Program-made: the position numbers and the translations under genes
Source: Clostridia bacterium
Lineage (GTDB): Bacteria > Bacillota > Clostridia > Christensenellales > Borkfalkiaceae
Assembly: GCA_017625565.1 (NCBI GenBank)
Contig: JAGAKN010000002.1
Span: forward strand, 44,916 to 108,915
Direction: 5' to 3'
DNA length: 64,000 bases
Part shown: positions 36,288-44,367 of the stretch, piece by piece
Numbering within the stretch: the stretch's first letter is position 1
Layout: the number at the start of each line of letters is the position of its first letter
Notes under the pieces: generated by a model
The model's database searches: none
Seen by the model: only the letters and a program-made list of their open reading frames with translations
What the model was told of the DNA's origin: nothing

Positions 36288-36316
36288 AAGCCGTTCGTTC
36301 AAAGGACGGTTTTTTC
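36288..36316 (+). terminator. Intrinsic terminator of pfkA
   Basis: Short stem CCGTTC / GGACGG (36291-36296 with 36304-36309) followed by TTTTTTC. Confidence 0.78.
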
Positions 36317-36369
36317 GTGTTTGGCGAAAGATGTTCCGCGATCGGGGCATAAAATAGGGGGAATAATTT

Positions 36370-37293
36370 ATGATTTTAACTGTATGTATGAGTCCTTGCA
36401 TGGACGTGACGGTGGAAGTGGACGCTTTAAACGTTGGGAGAACGAACGTTTTAAAACGCAAGTCCATTTCGTTCGGTGGAAAGGCGTTAAACGTTGCGAT
36501 TGGCGTAGCTCGATTGGGTTGCGAATCGTACACGACAGGTTTGATGTATAATGAAAACGGTTATATGTTCGAAAACGCTTTGGATAAAGAAGGAGTGCCG
36601 TTTACGTTCGTTTGGAATAAAGGCAGGGTTCGTGAAAATTACAAATTTATCGATCGTCGCGCTATGCTTACCGAAGTCAACGACGTCGGGGAAGCGATCA
36701 CGGGCGAAAAAGCGGACGAAGTGCTCGGTTTGGTGGGTATGCTTTCGGCAAAAAGCCAAGTGACCGTATTGTCAGGGAGTTTACCGCGTGGATTAGATCC
36801 CGAATATTACGGACGGCTTGCAAAGTCTGTGGACGAACGCTCGAAAATTATTGCAGATGCGTCGGGACAACGGATGTATTCGGCGCTCAAAAACGGCGTC
36901 GATCTCGTTAAACCGAATATAGAAGAGTTGGAAAATACGCTCGGTAGACAGTTGGCGGATAAGGAAGATATGCTCGCTGGTTGTTATGAATTGTTGGATC
37001 GGGGCGCGAAACGGGTACTGTTGTCTTTAGGGAAACAGGGCGCGGTGATTACCGACGGTAAAGAGAATTTCTATTGCAAGAGCATCAACGTCGCTATGAA
37101 TTCGACGGTCGGCGCGGGGGATGCGATGGTTGCGGCGGCGGCGATTAAACTTGAACAAGACGCACCTTTAGAAGAAATCTTGCGCGCGGGTGTCGCGGCT
37201 GGAACGGCGCGGGTAATGACGTCGGAACAAGTTTCGTTTACCAAAGATAAGTATAACGAAGTACTTACAGGCTTGCACGTGACGAGAATTTAA
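36370..37293 (+). CDS. PfkB-family sugar phosphate kinase (1-phosphofructokinase / tagatose-6-phosphate kinase type)
   Basis: 307 residues of the ribokinase (PfkB) fold. 'SFGGKALNVAIGVARLG' (N-terminal signature), 'VLSGSLPRGLD', and the catalytic loop 'NSTVGAGDAMVAAA' with the active Asp. The start 'MILTVCMSPCMDVTVEVD' matches FruK/LacC-type kinases. Ribosome site AGGGGG. It follows pfkA but is separated by a terminator. Substrate choice between fructose 1-phosphate and tagatose 6-phosphate cannot be made. Confidence 0.88.
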   Translation: MILTVCMSPCMDVTVEVDALNVGRTNVLKRKSISFGGKALNVAIGVARLGCESYTTGLMYNENGYMFENALDKEGVPFTFVWNKGRVRENYKFIDRRAMLTEVNDVGEAITGEKADEVLGLVGMLSAKSQVTVLSGSLPRGLDPEYYGRLAKSVDERSKIIADASGQRMYSALKNGVDLVKPNIEELENTLGRQLADKEDMLAGCYELLDRGAKRVLLSLGKQGAVITDGKENFYCKSINVAMNSTVGAGDAMVAAAAIKLEQDAPLEEILRAGVAAGTARVMTSEQVSFTKDKYNEVLTGLHVTRI

Positions 37294-37308
37294 AAGGAAA
37301 TTATTTTG

Positions 37309-37337
37309 AAAAGCAGGTACTTTTTTACCTGCTTTTT
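37309..37337 (+). terminator. Intrinsic terminator of the PfkB kinase gene
   Basis: Perfect 11-bp stem AAAAGCAGGTA / TACCTGCTTTT with a short T-rich loop, then TTTG. Confidence 0.88.
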
Positions 37338-37530
37338 GCATAGAATACAGTATTCCCCCGCAAGGACGGTTTGCGAAGTGTTCGTGTTCGGTTCGGGTGA
37401 CTAGCGAAAGTTGGAAAAGGCGTCGCATAGGAAAGATCGGGGTTTCGGTTCACGCTTTGCAACTTTTTGTTGCAAAGAAGAACGTCGAAAGCATTCGCGC
37501 AGCCGTGGCATTGTGTCGCGGCTTTTAAAA
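37338..37530 (+). ncRNA. Candidate small RNA in a gene-free stretch
   Basis: About 190 bases without a credible reading frame between a terminator and the next promoter. A perfect 9-bp stem CTTTGCAAC / GTTGCAAAG with TTTTT loop (37455-37477) is followed by a terminator-like stem (37501-37509 with 37515-37523, two G-U pairs) and TTTT. No promoter was identified, and no known RNA family was recognised. Confidence 0.35.
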
Positions 37531-37557
37531 TAGCTTGTCGAAAATTCTTTTAAAACG

Positions 37558-37586
37558 TTGACTTTACGCAAAAAAAGTATTATAAT
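37558..37586 (+). promoter_or_regulatory. Promoter of the SGNH esterase gene
   Basis: TTGACT (37558-37563), 17-base spacer, TATAAT (37581-37586). Confidence 0.82.
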
Positions 37587-37613
37587 AAAGGCAACAAAAA
37601 AAGGATGAAGTAG

Positions 37614-38735
37614 ATGAATATTGCGGATATTGATAAAAATTTAGCGTACACACAAATTACCGAAACGGATATCCGTTGGATAAACGCCAACGAACAGCCT
37701 TTTTCTTTGCACGGCATTACGTATAGCGAAGAAGAAAAATGCTATCGCCGTATGACGAAAGAAGTAGCGAACGCACCCGATTTTGGCGAAGGCGTACCTT
37801 ACCTTTGCTATTGCACGTCGGGAGGAAGGTTGCGTTTCCGCACAAACTCTCCTTACGTGGCGTTAAAATGTATCATTCCTACATGTGATATTATGGAACA
37901 TATGCCCATTGTTGGCGCTATGGGATTTTCCATTTATTGCGACGGGAAATACGCCGGAAAATACGCTCCGATTTGGAAAAATCTCTTAAACCCGATCGAA
38001 GGGGACGTGCCGAGAGACGGGGTTTATTACTCGTTGAATTACGGGAAGATTTCCTTTGACGGAATTAATTATTTTCTCGGTACGGGTATGCACGAAATTG
38101 AATTGCAATTCCCGCTCTACGGTGGCGTGGTAGAGTTTTACGTCGGGATCAAAGACGGCTCGCAGCTCTTACCGCCTCGCGCGTATACGTATACAAAACC
38201 CGTCGTGTTCTACGGCTCTTCGATTACCGAAGGCGGTTGCGCTTCGCATTCTGGCAACGATTACGTTGCGCTCGTTTCCCGTTGGTTGGATACGGAATTT
38301 TTAAATCTTGGTTTTTCTGGTAGCGCGAAAGGGGAAAGGACGATGATTGATTATCTCGCGTCGTTGGATCCGTCCGTGTACGTCATTGATTACGACCACA
38401 ACGCACCGAATGCCGAACACTTGCGTTGCACGTATGATCCTTTATATAAAAAGCTTCGTGAACAGCATCCGCAAACGCCGATTATTTTCATGACGAAGCC
38501 CGATTGCGATTACGATCCGAAGGCGGACGAACGTCGGTCGGCGATCTATGACGCCTATCAAAAAGCCATCTCGAACGGGGATAAAAATATTTCGTTTATC
38601 GACGGGAAAACGTTGTTCGGTGAAGAAGATCGCGACGCGTGTACGGTGGATAAATGCCACCCGAACGATTTGGGGTTCTACCGAATGGCAAAAGTCGTGT
38701 ATCCCGTTTTGAAAAAATACTTGGAACAGGAATAA
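37614..38735 (+). CDS. SGNH/GDSL-type hydrolase with N-terminal beta-sandwich (carbohydrate esterase-like)
   Basis: 373 residues, no signal peptide, so cytoplasmic. The N-terminal half (about 1-190) looks like the jelly-roll domain of SsfX3-type esterases. The C-terminal half carries the SGNH blocks: Ser203 in 'FYGSSITEGG', Gly236 region 'NLGFSGSAKG', Asn263 in 'YDHNAPN', and Asp346/His349 in 'VDKCHPND'. Likely removes acyl groups from a sugar or glycoside; the substrate is unknown. Its own promoter is strong, and a small Cys-containing protein gene follows 37 bases on. Confidence 0.82.
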   Translation: MNIADIDKNLAYTQITETDIRWINANEQPFSLHGITYSEEEKCYRRMTKEVANAPDFGEGVPYLCYCTSGGRLRFRTNSPYVALKCIIPTCDIMEHMPIVGAMGFSIYCDGKYAGKYAPIWKNLLNPIEGDVPRDGVYYSLNYGKISFDGINYFLGTGMHEIELQFPLYGGVVEFYVGIKDGSQLLPPRAYTYTKPVVFYGSSITEGGCASHSGNDYVALVSRWLDTEFLNLGFSGSAKGERTMIDYLASLDPSVYVIDYDHNAPNAEHLRCTYDPLYKKLREQHPQTPIIFMTKPDCDYDPKADERRSAIYDAYQKAISNGDKNISFIDGKTLFGEEDRDACTVDKCHPNDLGFYRMAKVVYPVLKKYLEQE

Positions 38736-38772
38736 TTTTCCGCTACGTAGCATATTAATAAGGAGTAAGCTT

Positions 38773-38967
38773 ATGGATTACAAAAAACAACAAGACGAAT
38801 TTGACGAAGTCAAATGGTACGACAGTATTTTAGCTGGGGAAGATCGCTGTGGCGATTACGAATTTTGCGCATATTGTCGCAAATGGGAAGCCTATCCGTG
38901 CGCTCGGGCGCGTGAACGGTATTCCAAAAAATATATCCGCATAGGGATTCTTCGCCGACACAAATAA
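38773..38967 (+). CDS. Small cysteine-containing protein
   Basis: 64 residues, highly charged, with four Cys in 'CGDYEFCAYCRKWEAYPC', enough for a zinc or iron-sulfur knuckle. AAGGAG lies seven bases ahead of the ATG, which makes it a real gene despite its size. No family recognised. It lies between the esterase and the DUF308 gene on one strand. Confidence 0.65.
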   Translation: MDYKKQQDEFDEVKWYDSILAGEDRCGDYEFCAYCRKWEAYPCARARERYSKKYIRIGILRRHK

Positions 38968-38979
38968 AAGGGAGTGTCT

Positions 38980-39459
38980 ATGAAAAAATCGGAAAAGATC
39001 ATTACGGCGCTATTGACGATCGGTATCGGTATTTTGCTAATGGTATTAAAGGGTAGGTTTATCAATCTTGTAATGACCATTGTGGGTGCAGGCTTGATCG
39101 TCGTCGGCATTGTGGATTTGTTTTCCAAAGATTTCCCGCCCGCCGTGGTCAAGATATGTACGGGGGTTTTGATTATCGTTTGCGGTTGGGCGGCGGTTTC
39201 GGCGGTATTGTACGTCGTTTCCGCAATCCTACTTGTGTTTGGAATTTTGCTTTTGTGTGAAAAACTCAAACGTCGCATAACGTGCAACCCGACTTGGCAT
39301 TTGCTATTCCATTATGCCGTCCCCACGGGAATGATCTTGGTGGGTATACTCTTTTTGTTTCACCGAAAAGCGGTAATCGCACCTATGTTTATTGTTAGCG
39401 GAGTGGTTGCTTTGCTTGTGGGGGGATTGTTGTTATATCAGGCGCTTTCCGAAGAATAA
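38980..39459 (+). CDS. DUF308/HdeD-like membrane protein
   Basis: 159 residues, about six short hydrophobic segments in repeated pairs, Gly/Ile/Val rich, as in HdeD-like DUF308 proteins. The ATG at 38980 has GGGAG six bases upstream and is preferred to an in-frame GTG at 38974 that overlaps this site. Function unknown. Confidence 0.75.
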   Translation: MKKSEKIITALLTIGIGILLMVLKGRFINLVMTIVGAGLIVVGIVDLFSKDFPPAVVKICTGVLIIVCGWAAVSAVLYVVSAILLVFGILLLCEKLKRRITCNPTWHLLFHYAVPTGMILVGILFLFHRKAVIAPMFIVSGVVALLVGGLLLYQALSEE

Positions 39460-39478
39460 CTTTACAATCAATTACTTG

Positions 39479-39509
39479 AAAAGCCTTGCTTAACGGCAAG
39501 GCTTTTTTT
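39479..39509 (+). terminator. Intrinsic terminator after the DUF308 gene
   Basis: Perfect 11-bp stem AAAAGCCTTGC / GCAAGGCTTTT then further T residues. Confidence 0.9.
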
Positions 39510-39518
39510 AATAAATAC

Positions 39519-39547
39519 TTGCAATTTTACTCTGTGTGTGATAGAAT
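39519..39547 (+). promoter_or_regulatory. Promoter of lipoprotein gene
   Basis: TTGCAA (39519-39524), 17-base spacer, TAGAAT (39542-39547). Confidence 0.6.
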
Positions 39548-39579
39548 ATAATTGCTGAATATCCATAAAGGAGGGAAGG

Positions 39580-40500
39580 ATGAAGAAAGCATTTGTACAT
39601 TTTATGGCGCTTGGAGTATTGTTTTTATCGATGTCTATGCCTGCTTGCAAAAAAGATTCGTATCAAGTAAACCAAGAAGAATATGAACAAGCGTTTACGG
39701 AAAATGCGCTGTCCAACGTAACCATTTCTGTGACGGGACCATATTGGGAAAGAGATCAAGTGTGTGAATACATATACAGTACGGAAAATGCGTTTGCAGG
39801 GTATTGCTATCGCAACGGAGTGCAATATTATGGTCGTTATTACGGTATGGAAAACGGAGAAGAATTCAAATACGTATATGGTAGTGAACGTTATGAAGAT
39901 TTTACCGAAACATCCGCATATTGGCGAAAATACTCGATGACATCAAATACGGATAACGGGATTTCGTTTGTGTTATGGTATAAACGGGATTTCCATTTAT
40001 TGGAGTATGACAGTTCGACAAAATCCTATCGGTTTGATGCCCACGCAGGGGATGTCGCGGGTACGTATGCGTATTATTTTCGTAATAAAAAATTAACGAA
40101 ATTTGAAATTACGATAGAAAACAACGACGAGTATCATTACGTTTGGGAGTTTTACGATTACGGAACAACGAAGATTCCCGTACAAGCCGAAATGGCCAAT
40201 AATAAAGCATTGCTAATCGATTGTTATGAAAAGAAGTATCCTGAAGCAGGAAAGGGAGAGGTTATAGACTATTATGGGCAGTATCCTAGTGGAGCGCTTG
40301 TTGCAATGCTTACGGGAGAAAATATGCAGTATACCGAATCTTTATGGTCGGAAAACGTTGCGGGATATGATTTTCATTATTCGAATGGAAACTATATTTG
40401 CGTTTTATATCAAGGAGAATTTTATACGCTACCGCAGGCGTATGCAAACGGATATTTGACGGAGATGAATATTGCGGATATAGCAAATCAACGTAAATAA
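39580..40500 (+). CDS. Lipoprotein of unknown function
   Basis: 306 residues. Signal peptide with lipobox 'SMPAC' and Cys23. The mature part is rich in Tyr, Glu and Asn ('YYGRYYGMENGEEFKYVYG') and probably beta-rich; no family recognised. The sequence is visibly more AT-rich than its neighbours, with AGGAGGGAAGG upstream. It stands alone, with its own promoter and terminator. Recent acquisition or simply a fast-evolving surface protein are both possible. Confidence 0.75.
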   Translation: MKKAFVHFMALGVLFLSMSMPACKKDSYQVNQEEYEQAFTENALSNVTISVTGPYWERDQVCEYIYSTENAFAGYCYRNGVQYYGRYYGMENGEEFKYVYGSERYEDFTETSAYWRKYSMTSNTDNGISFVLWYKRDFHLLEYDSSTKSYRFDAHAGDVAGTYAYYFRNKKLTKFEITIENNDEYHYVWEFYDYGTTKIPVQAEMANNKALLIDCYEKKYPEAGKGEVIDYYGQYPSGALVAMLTGENMQYTESLWSENVAGYDFHYSNGNYICVLYQGEFYTLPQAYANGYLTEMNIADIANQRK

Positions 40501-40513
40501 GTGAAATGTTCTA

Positions 40514-40552
40514 CTCACCCATCCAAATACTCGGATGGGTGAGATTTATTTG
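40514..40552 (+). terminator. Intrinsic terminator of the lipoprotein gene
   Basis: Perfect 11-bp stem CTCACCCATCC / GGATGGGTGAG, 8-base loop, then ATTTATTTG. Confidence 0.87.
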
Positions 40553-40676
40553 TTGTTGATTTTATCTCAAACGGCTTAAAAATAGTAAAAAATCCATAAA
40601 AACCCACAAAAAAAAGAAAAAGATAAAAATTTATCGATTTAACGATTGAAAGTTGTTTATATGCGCCGTCAAGTAT

Positions 40677-40705
40677 TTGGCGAGTGATAAAAAATATGGT
40701 ATAAT
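40677..40705 (+). promoter_or_regulatory. Promoter of the fumarate/Flx-Hdr operon
   Basis: TTGGCG (40677-40682), 17-base spacer, TATAAT (40700-40705) with an extended TGG ahead of the -10. No other clear promoter or terminator was found until 51960. Confidence 0.68.
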
Positions 40706-40797
40706 AGTGTAGTATAAAAGGCGTAGTATGTCTTTTTATGCCGTTCCCGAAAAAAGGGAGCGTTCCACTCGAAAAAAATTCACATGGAGAAAGGATT

Positions 40798-41748
40798 ATG
40801 AACAACAAAGTAACTATCATCGGTGCAGGTTCTGTAGGGGCAACCGTAGCGTATACGTTGGTTGCAACGGGTACGGTTGCAGAAATCGTATTGATTGACG
40901 TCAATGAAGCGAAGGCGCAAGGGGAAGCGTTGGATATTAGACAATCCACGCCCTATCTTTCGCCCACGAAAATTTATTGCGGTACGTACGAAGACGCCGC
41001 AAATTCCGATATCGTCATCGTCACGTCGGGTGTAGGTAGAAAACCCGGTCAATCGCGTATCGACCTTACGCAAACCAACGTCAATATTTTAAAGAGCATC
41101 GCTCCGCAAATCGTTAAGTACGCACCCGATGCTTTGTACTTGTTCGTAGCAAACCCCGTAGACGTGCTCACGTACGTATTTTGCAAGATTACGGGCGTAC
41201 CCAAGAACCGTGTAATCGGTACGGGTACGACGCTTGACAGTATCCGTTTGAGAACGCGACTTTCCGAACTTTATTCGGTCAACCAAAAGCAGGTTCACGC
41301 ATACGTTTTGGGTGAACACGGCGACAGCTCGTTCGTAGCTTGGTCGGCGGCGGACATTTCGGGTATTCCTTTGGACGAATACGAAAAGACGTTAACGGAT
41401 AAGAGCGTTTTGACCGTCACCCCGTACACGCGTGAAGACGTAGAACAATACGTTAAGAAATCCGGCGGACAAATTATTGCTGGCAAGGGCGCGACGTTCT
41501 ACGGTATCGCGGCGAGCGTGACGCAAATCGTAAAGAGCATTTATTCCAGCGCGTACACGATTTTGCCCGTTTCGACGGTTTTGGAAGGGGAATACGGGAT
41601 TTCGGACGTAGCGCTTTCTACGCTTTGCGCAATCGGCAACGAAGGGATTGTGACGACGCTTACGCCGAAACTTTCGGAAGAAGAACTTGCAAAAATGCAA
41701 CACAGCGCGGAAGTCTTGAAAGGCGTTATCGCGCAAATTGAAATTTAA
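40798..41748 (+). CDS. Lactate/malate dehydrogenase-family enzyme, probably malate dehydrogenase
   Basis: 316 residues from the ATG at 40798 (GGAGAAAGGA upstream). NAD site 'IIGAGSVGATVAY', catalytic 'GEHGDSS'. Overall it resembles L-lactate dehydrogenase and would usually be named so. The specificity residue ahead of 'KPG' is Arg81 (codon 41038), where lactate dehydrogenases normally have Gln and malate dehydrogenases Arg; the Gln-to-Arg change alone converts Bacillus LDH to a malate enzyme. Fumarase starts 16 bases downstream, then a fumarate reductase. I therefore favour oxaloacetate to malate with NADH; lactate dehydrogenase remains possible. Confidence 0.75.
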   Translation: MNNKVTIIGAGSVGATVAYTLVATGTVAEIVLIDVNEAKAQGEALDIRQSTPYLSPTKIYCGTYEDAANSDIVIVTSGVGRKPGQSRIDLTQTNVNILKSIAPQIVKYAPDALYLFVANPVDVLTYVFCKITGVPKNRVIGTGTTLDSIRLRTRLSELYSVNQKQVHAYVLGEHGDSSFVAWSAADISGIPLDEYEKTLTDKSVLTVTPYTREDVEQYVKKSGGQIIAGKGATFYGIAASVTQIVKSIYSSAYTILPVSTVLEGEYGISDVALSTLCAIGNEGIVTTLTPKLSEEELAKMQHSAEVLKGVIAQIEI

Positions 41749-41764
41749 GGATTAGGAAAGAAGA

Positions 41765-43141
41765 ATGGAATATCGTATTGAAAAAGACACAATGGGAGAA
41801 ATGCAAGTCCCCGCAGATAGATATTGGGCGGCGCAAACGCAAAGAAGTTATCAAAATTTCCGTATCGGTACGGAAGTAATGCCCCGTGAAATTACCCGTG
41901 CGTTCGGGATTTTGAAAAAAGCGGCAGCGCTTGCGAACTGCAAACTCGGGAAACTTTCCGAAGAAAAGAAAAATGCGATTTGCGCGGCTTGCGATGAAGT
42001 GATTTCGGGCGAATTGAACGGACACTTCCCGCTCGTCGTATGGCAAACGGGTAGCGGTACGCAATCGAATATGAACGCGAACGAAGTGATCGCAAACCGC
42101 GGTAATGAAATCGCAGGCGCGAAATTATTGCACCCCAACGACGACATTAACAAGAGCCAAAGCTCCAACGATACGTTCCCGACGGCGATGCATATTGCCG
42201 CGGTTGTAGCAATCGAGGACGATTTGTTCCCTGCGATGGATACGTTGATTGCGACGTTGAAACGTTTAGAAAAAGAAAACGAAGGCATTGTCAAGAGTGG
42301 TAGAACACACTTGCAAGACGCAGTTCCCATCGCATTTTCGCAAGAAATTAGCGGTTGGAGGAACATGATCGAAAAAACCAAAGCGCAATTGCAGTTGGCG
42401 ACGACGGGTTTGAAAGAACTCGCGCTCGGCGGAACGGCGGTCGGTACGGGCTTGAATGCGCCCAAGGGCTTTGCGGAAGAAGTGGCGGCGCAGGTTAGCG
42501 CGCTCACGGGCAAAGCGTTTGTGACCGCGGAAAATAAATACCACGCGTTAACGGCGAAAGACGAATTGGTGTTTGCGCACGGCGCGTTGAAAGCGCTCGC
42601 ATGCAACTTGATGAAGATTGCAAACGACGTACGTTGGCTTGCGAGTGGTCCGAGAGACGGTTTGGGGGAAATCTTTATCCCCGAAAACGAACCTGGTTCT
42701 TCGATTATGCCGGGAAAAGTCAACCCGACGCAATGCGAATCGATGACGATGGTTGCCGTACAAGTTATGGCGAACGACGTCGCGGTTGGCGTAGGCGCTT
42801 CGCAAGGGAATTTCGAACTCAACGTATTCATGCCCGTGATCATCTACAATTTCTTGCAATCGGTACGGTTGCTTGCGGACGGGATTACGTCGTTTGAAAA
42901 GAACTGCGTGACGGGTATTCAAGCAAACAAAGAAAAAATGAAACACAACTTGTACAACTCCTTGATGTTGGTGACGGCGCTCAACCCGTATATCGGTTAT
43001 GAAAACGCTGCGAAAACGGCAAAGAAAGCGTACAAGGAAAACATCTCGTTAAAAGAAGCTTGCGTGGCGCTTGGGTTCTTGACGGCGGAAAAATTCGACG
43101 AAGTATTCCGTCCCGAAGAAATGGCGTATCCGCAAAAATAA
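41765..43141 (+). CDS. fumC: Fumarate hydratase, class II
   Basis: 458 residues, the oxygen-stable, cluster-free fumarase. Signature '[15 protein letters not shown]', '[12 protein letters not shown]' and '[14 protein letters not shown]' are intact. It interconverts malate and fumarate, linking the preceding dehydrogenase to the fumarate reductase pair encoded downstream. A long open frame on the opposite strand (41851-42843) is an artefact of codon bias. Confidence 0.97.
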   Translation: MEYRIEKDTMGEMQVPADRYWAAQTQRSYQNFRIGTEVMPREITRAFGILKKAAALANCKLGKLSEEKKNAICAACDEVISGELNGHFPLVVWQTGSGTQSNMNANEVIANRGNEIAGAKLLHPNDDINKSQSSNDTFPTAMHIAAVVAIEDDLFPAMDTLIATLKRLEKENEGIVKSGRTHLQDAVPIAFSQEISGWRNMIEKTKAQLQLATTGLKELALGGTAVGTGLNAPKGFAEEVAAQVSALTGKAFVTAENKYHALTAKDELVFAHGALKALACNLMKIANDVRWLASGPRDGLGEIFIPENEPGSSIMPGKVNPTQCESMTMVAVQVMANDVAVGVGASQGNFELNVFMPVIIYNFLQSVRLLADGITSFEKNCVTGIQANKEKMKHNLYNSLMLVTALNPYIGYENAAKTAKKAYKENISLKEACVALGFLTAEKFDEVFRPEEMAYPQK

Positions 43142-43163
43142 CACGAAAGGGAACGTAGAAAAA

Positions 43164-43943
43164 ATGAAAATTTGTTATTATCCCGGTTGTACGCTGAAAA
43201 CGAAAGCCAAAGAATTGGACGTGACTGCCCGTCTTTGCGCCGAAGCTTTGGGCGTGACTATGGAAGAAATTGAAAATTGGCAATGCTGTGGCGCGGTATA
43301 TCCGACGGGTACGGACGAAATCGCCAACAAATTGTCGGCGGTTCGCGCGTTGGAATACGCAAAACGCAACGGCGGTAAATTATTGACGCTCTGCTCGGCG
43401 TGCCATAACGTCATCAAACGCGTCAACGAAGATATGAAAGCGGACGGCGATATTTGCTTTAGAGCAAACAACTACTCCAAGTTCGAAACTCCCTACAAAG
43501 GGGAAACGGAAGTGATCCATTACTTGGAAATGCTCAAAAATCTCGTAGGATTCGACGCGATCAAAAAAGCGGTTGTCAACCCGATCAATAAGAAAATCGG
43601 CGCGTACTACGGCTGCTTGTTGTTGCGCCCTAGCGGAGTAATGGCGTTCGACAATCCCGAAAATCCTACGATTATCGAAGACTTTATCCGCGCAATCGGC
43701 GGTACGCCCGTGATCTACCCGTTTAGAAACGAGTGCTGTGGCGCGTACGTGTCTTTGAAGAATAGCGAGTTGCCGAAGAAAAAGAGCGAGAAAGTATTAT
43801 TCAGCGCCAAGGAAAAGGGCGCGGAGCTTGTGATTACGGCTTGTCCGCTTTGCTTGTATAATTTACAAGTCAACGGTGGTAATATCTTGCCCGTACAGTA
43901 CTTTACGGAACTTCTCGCAGAAGCGTTGGGGGTGAAAGCATGA
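43164..43943 (+). CDS. hdrB: Heterodisulfide reductase subunit B homologue
   Basis: 259 residues with two full CCG cysteine motifs: Cys9, Cys41-Cys42, Cys77, Cys80 and Cys151, Cys191-Cys192, Cys227, Cys230. In methanogen HdrB each motif binds a non-cubane [4Fe-4S] cluster at the disulfide-reducing site. Both being complete suggests an active redox centre, not just a scaffold. It starts 22 bases after fumC and overlaps hdrC by ATGA. Its physiological partner is open: no DsrC or heterodisulfide gene is nearby, but a fumarate reductase pair is. Confidence 0.9.
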   Translation: MKICYYPGCTLKTKAKELDVTARLCAEALGVTMEEIENWQCCGAVYPTGTDEIANKLSAVRALEYAKRNGGKLLTLCSACHNVIKRVNEDMKADGDICFRANNYSKFETPYKGETEVIHYLEMLKNLVGFDAIKKAVVNPINKKIGAYYGCLLLRPSGVMAFDNPENPTIIEDFIRAIGGTPVIYPFRNECCGAYVSLKNSELPKKKSEKVLFSAKEKGAELVITACPLCLYNLQVNGGNILPVQYFTELLAEALGVKA

Positions 43944-44326
43944 CGAAACAAGAACGTATGGATAACCTTAACCGCTTGAGTGGTACGGACGTAAAGAAAT
44001 GTATGAAATGCGGTAAATGTTCGGGGCGTTGTCCTGCATTCCACGATATGGATATCAAACCGCATCAATTCGTTTCCATGTTGGGGCAAGGTAAAATTGA
44101 AGAATTGTTGGCATGCGACGCGATTTGGAACTGCTTGTCCTGTATGGCTTGCGTAGAACGTTGTCCGCGTGGCGTAGCGCCTGCGTCGGTTGTCGAAGCG
44201 GTTCGCGACACGGTAGTTCGCGCGCAAGGCAAGAACGGTTTAAAAGCGGAAGATATTCCCCCGATCGTGGACGAATTTATTCCCCAACAACTTTTGGTCA
44301 GCGCGTATAGAAAATATAACAAATAA
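43940..44326 (+). CDS. hdrC: Heterodisulfide reductase subunit C homologue
   Basis: 128-residue electron-relay protein with two [4Fe-4S] motifs: Cys21/24/27/31 and Cys65/68/71/75. It passes electrons between HdrA and HdrB. Overlaps hdrB by four bases, so the two should be made in equal amounts. Confidence 0.92.
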   Translation: MTKQERMDNLNRLSGTDVKKCMKCGKCSGRCPAFHDMDIKPHQFVSMLGQGKIEELLACDAIWNCLSCMACVERCPRGVAPASVVEAVRDTVVRAQGKNGLKAEDIPPIVDEFIPQQLLVSAYRKYNK

Positions 44327-44367
44327 CTCAAAAACGAAAAAAAATCTAAAAAAAGAGAGTATAAAAA

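Noticed and set aside
37168..37428. Minus-strand frame of 86 codons in the 37.3-kb gap
   Set aside because: Mostly antisense to the PfkB kinase gene and its terminator, no start signals.
41851..42843. Open frame of 330 codons on the minus strand over fumC
   Set aside because: Antisense to a well-conserved fumarase; Ser/Ala/Pro-rich translation typical of a shadow frame.
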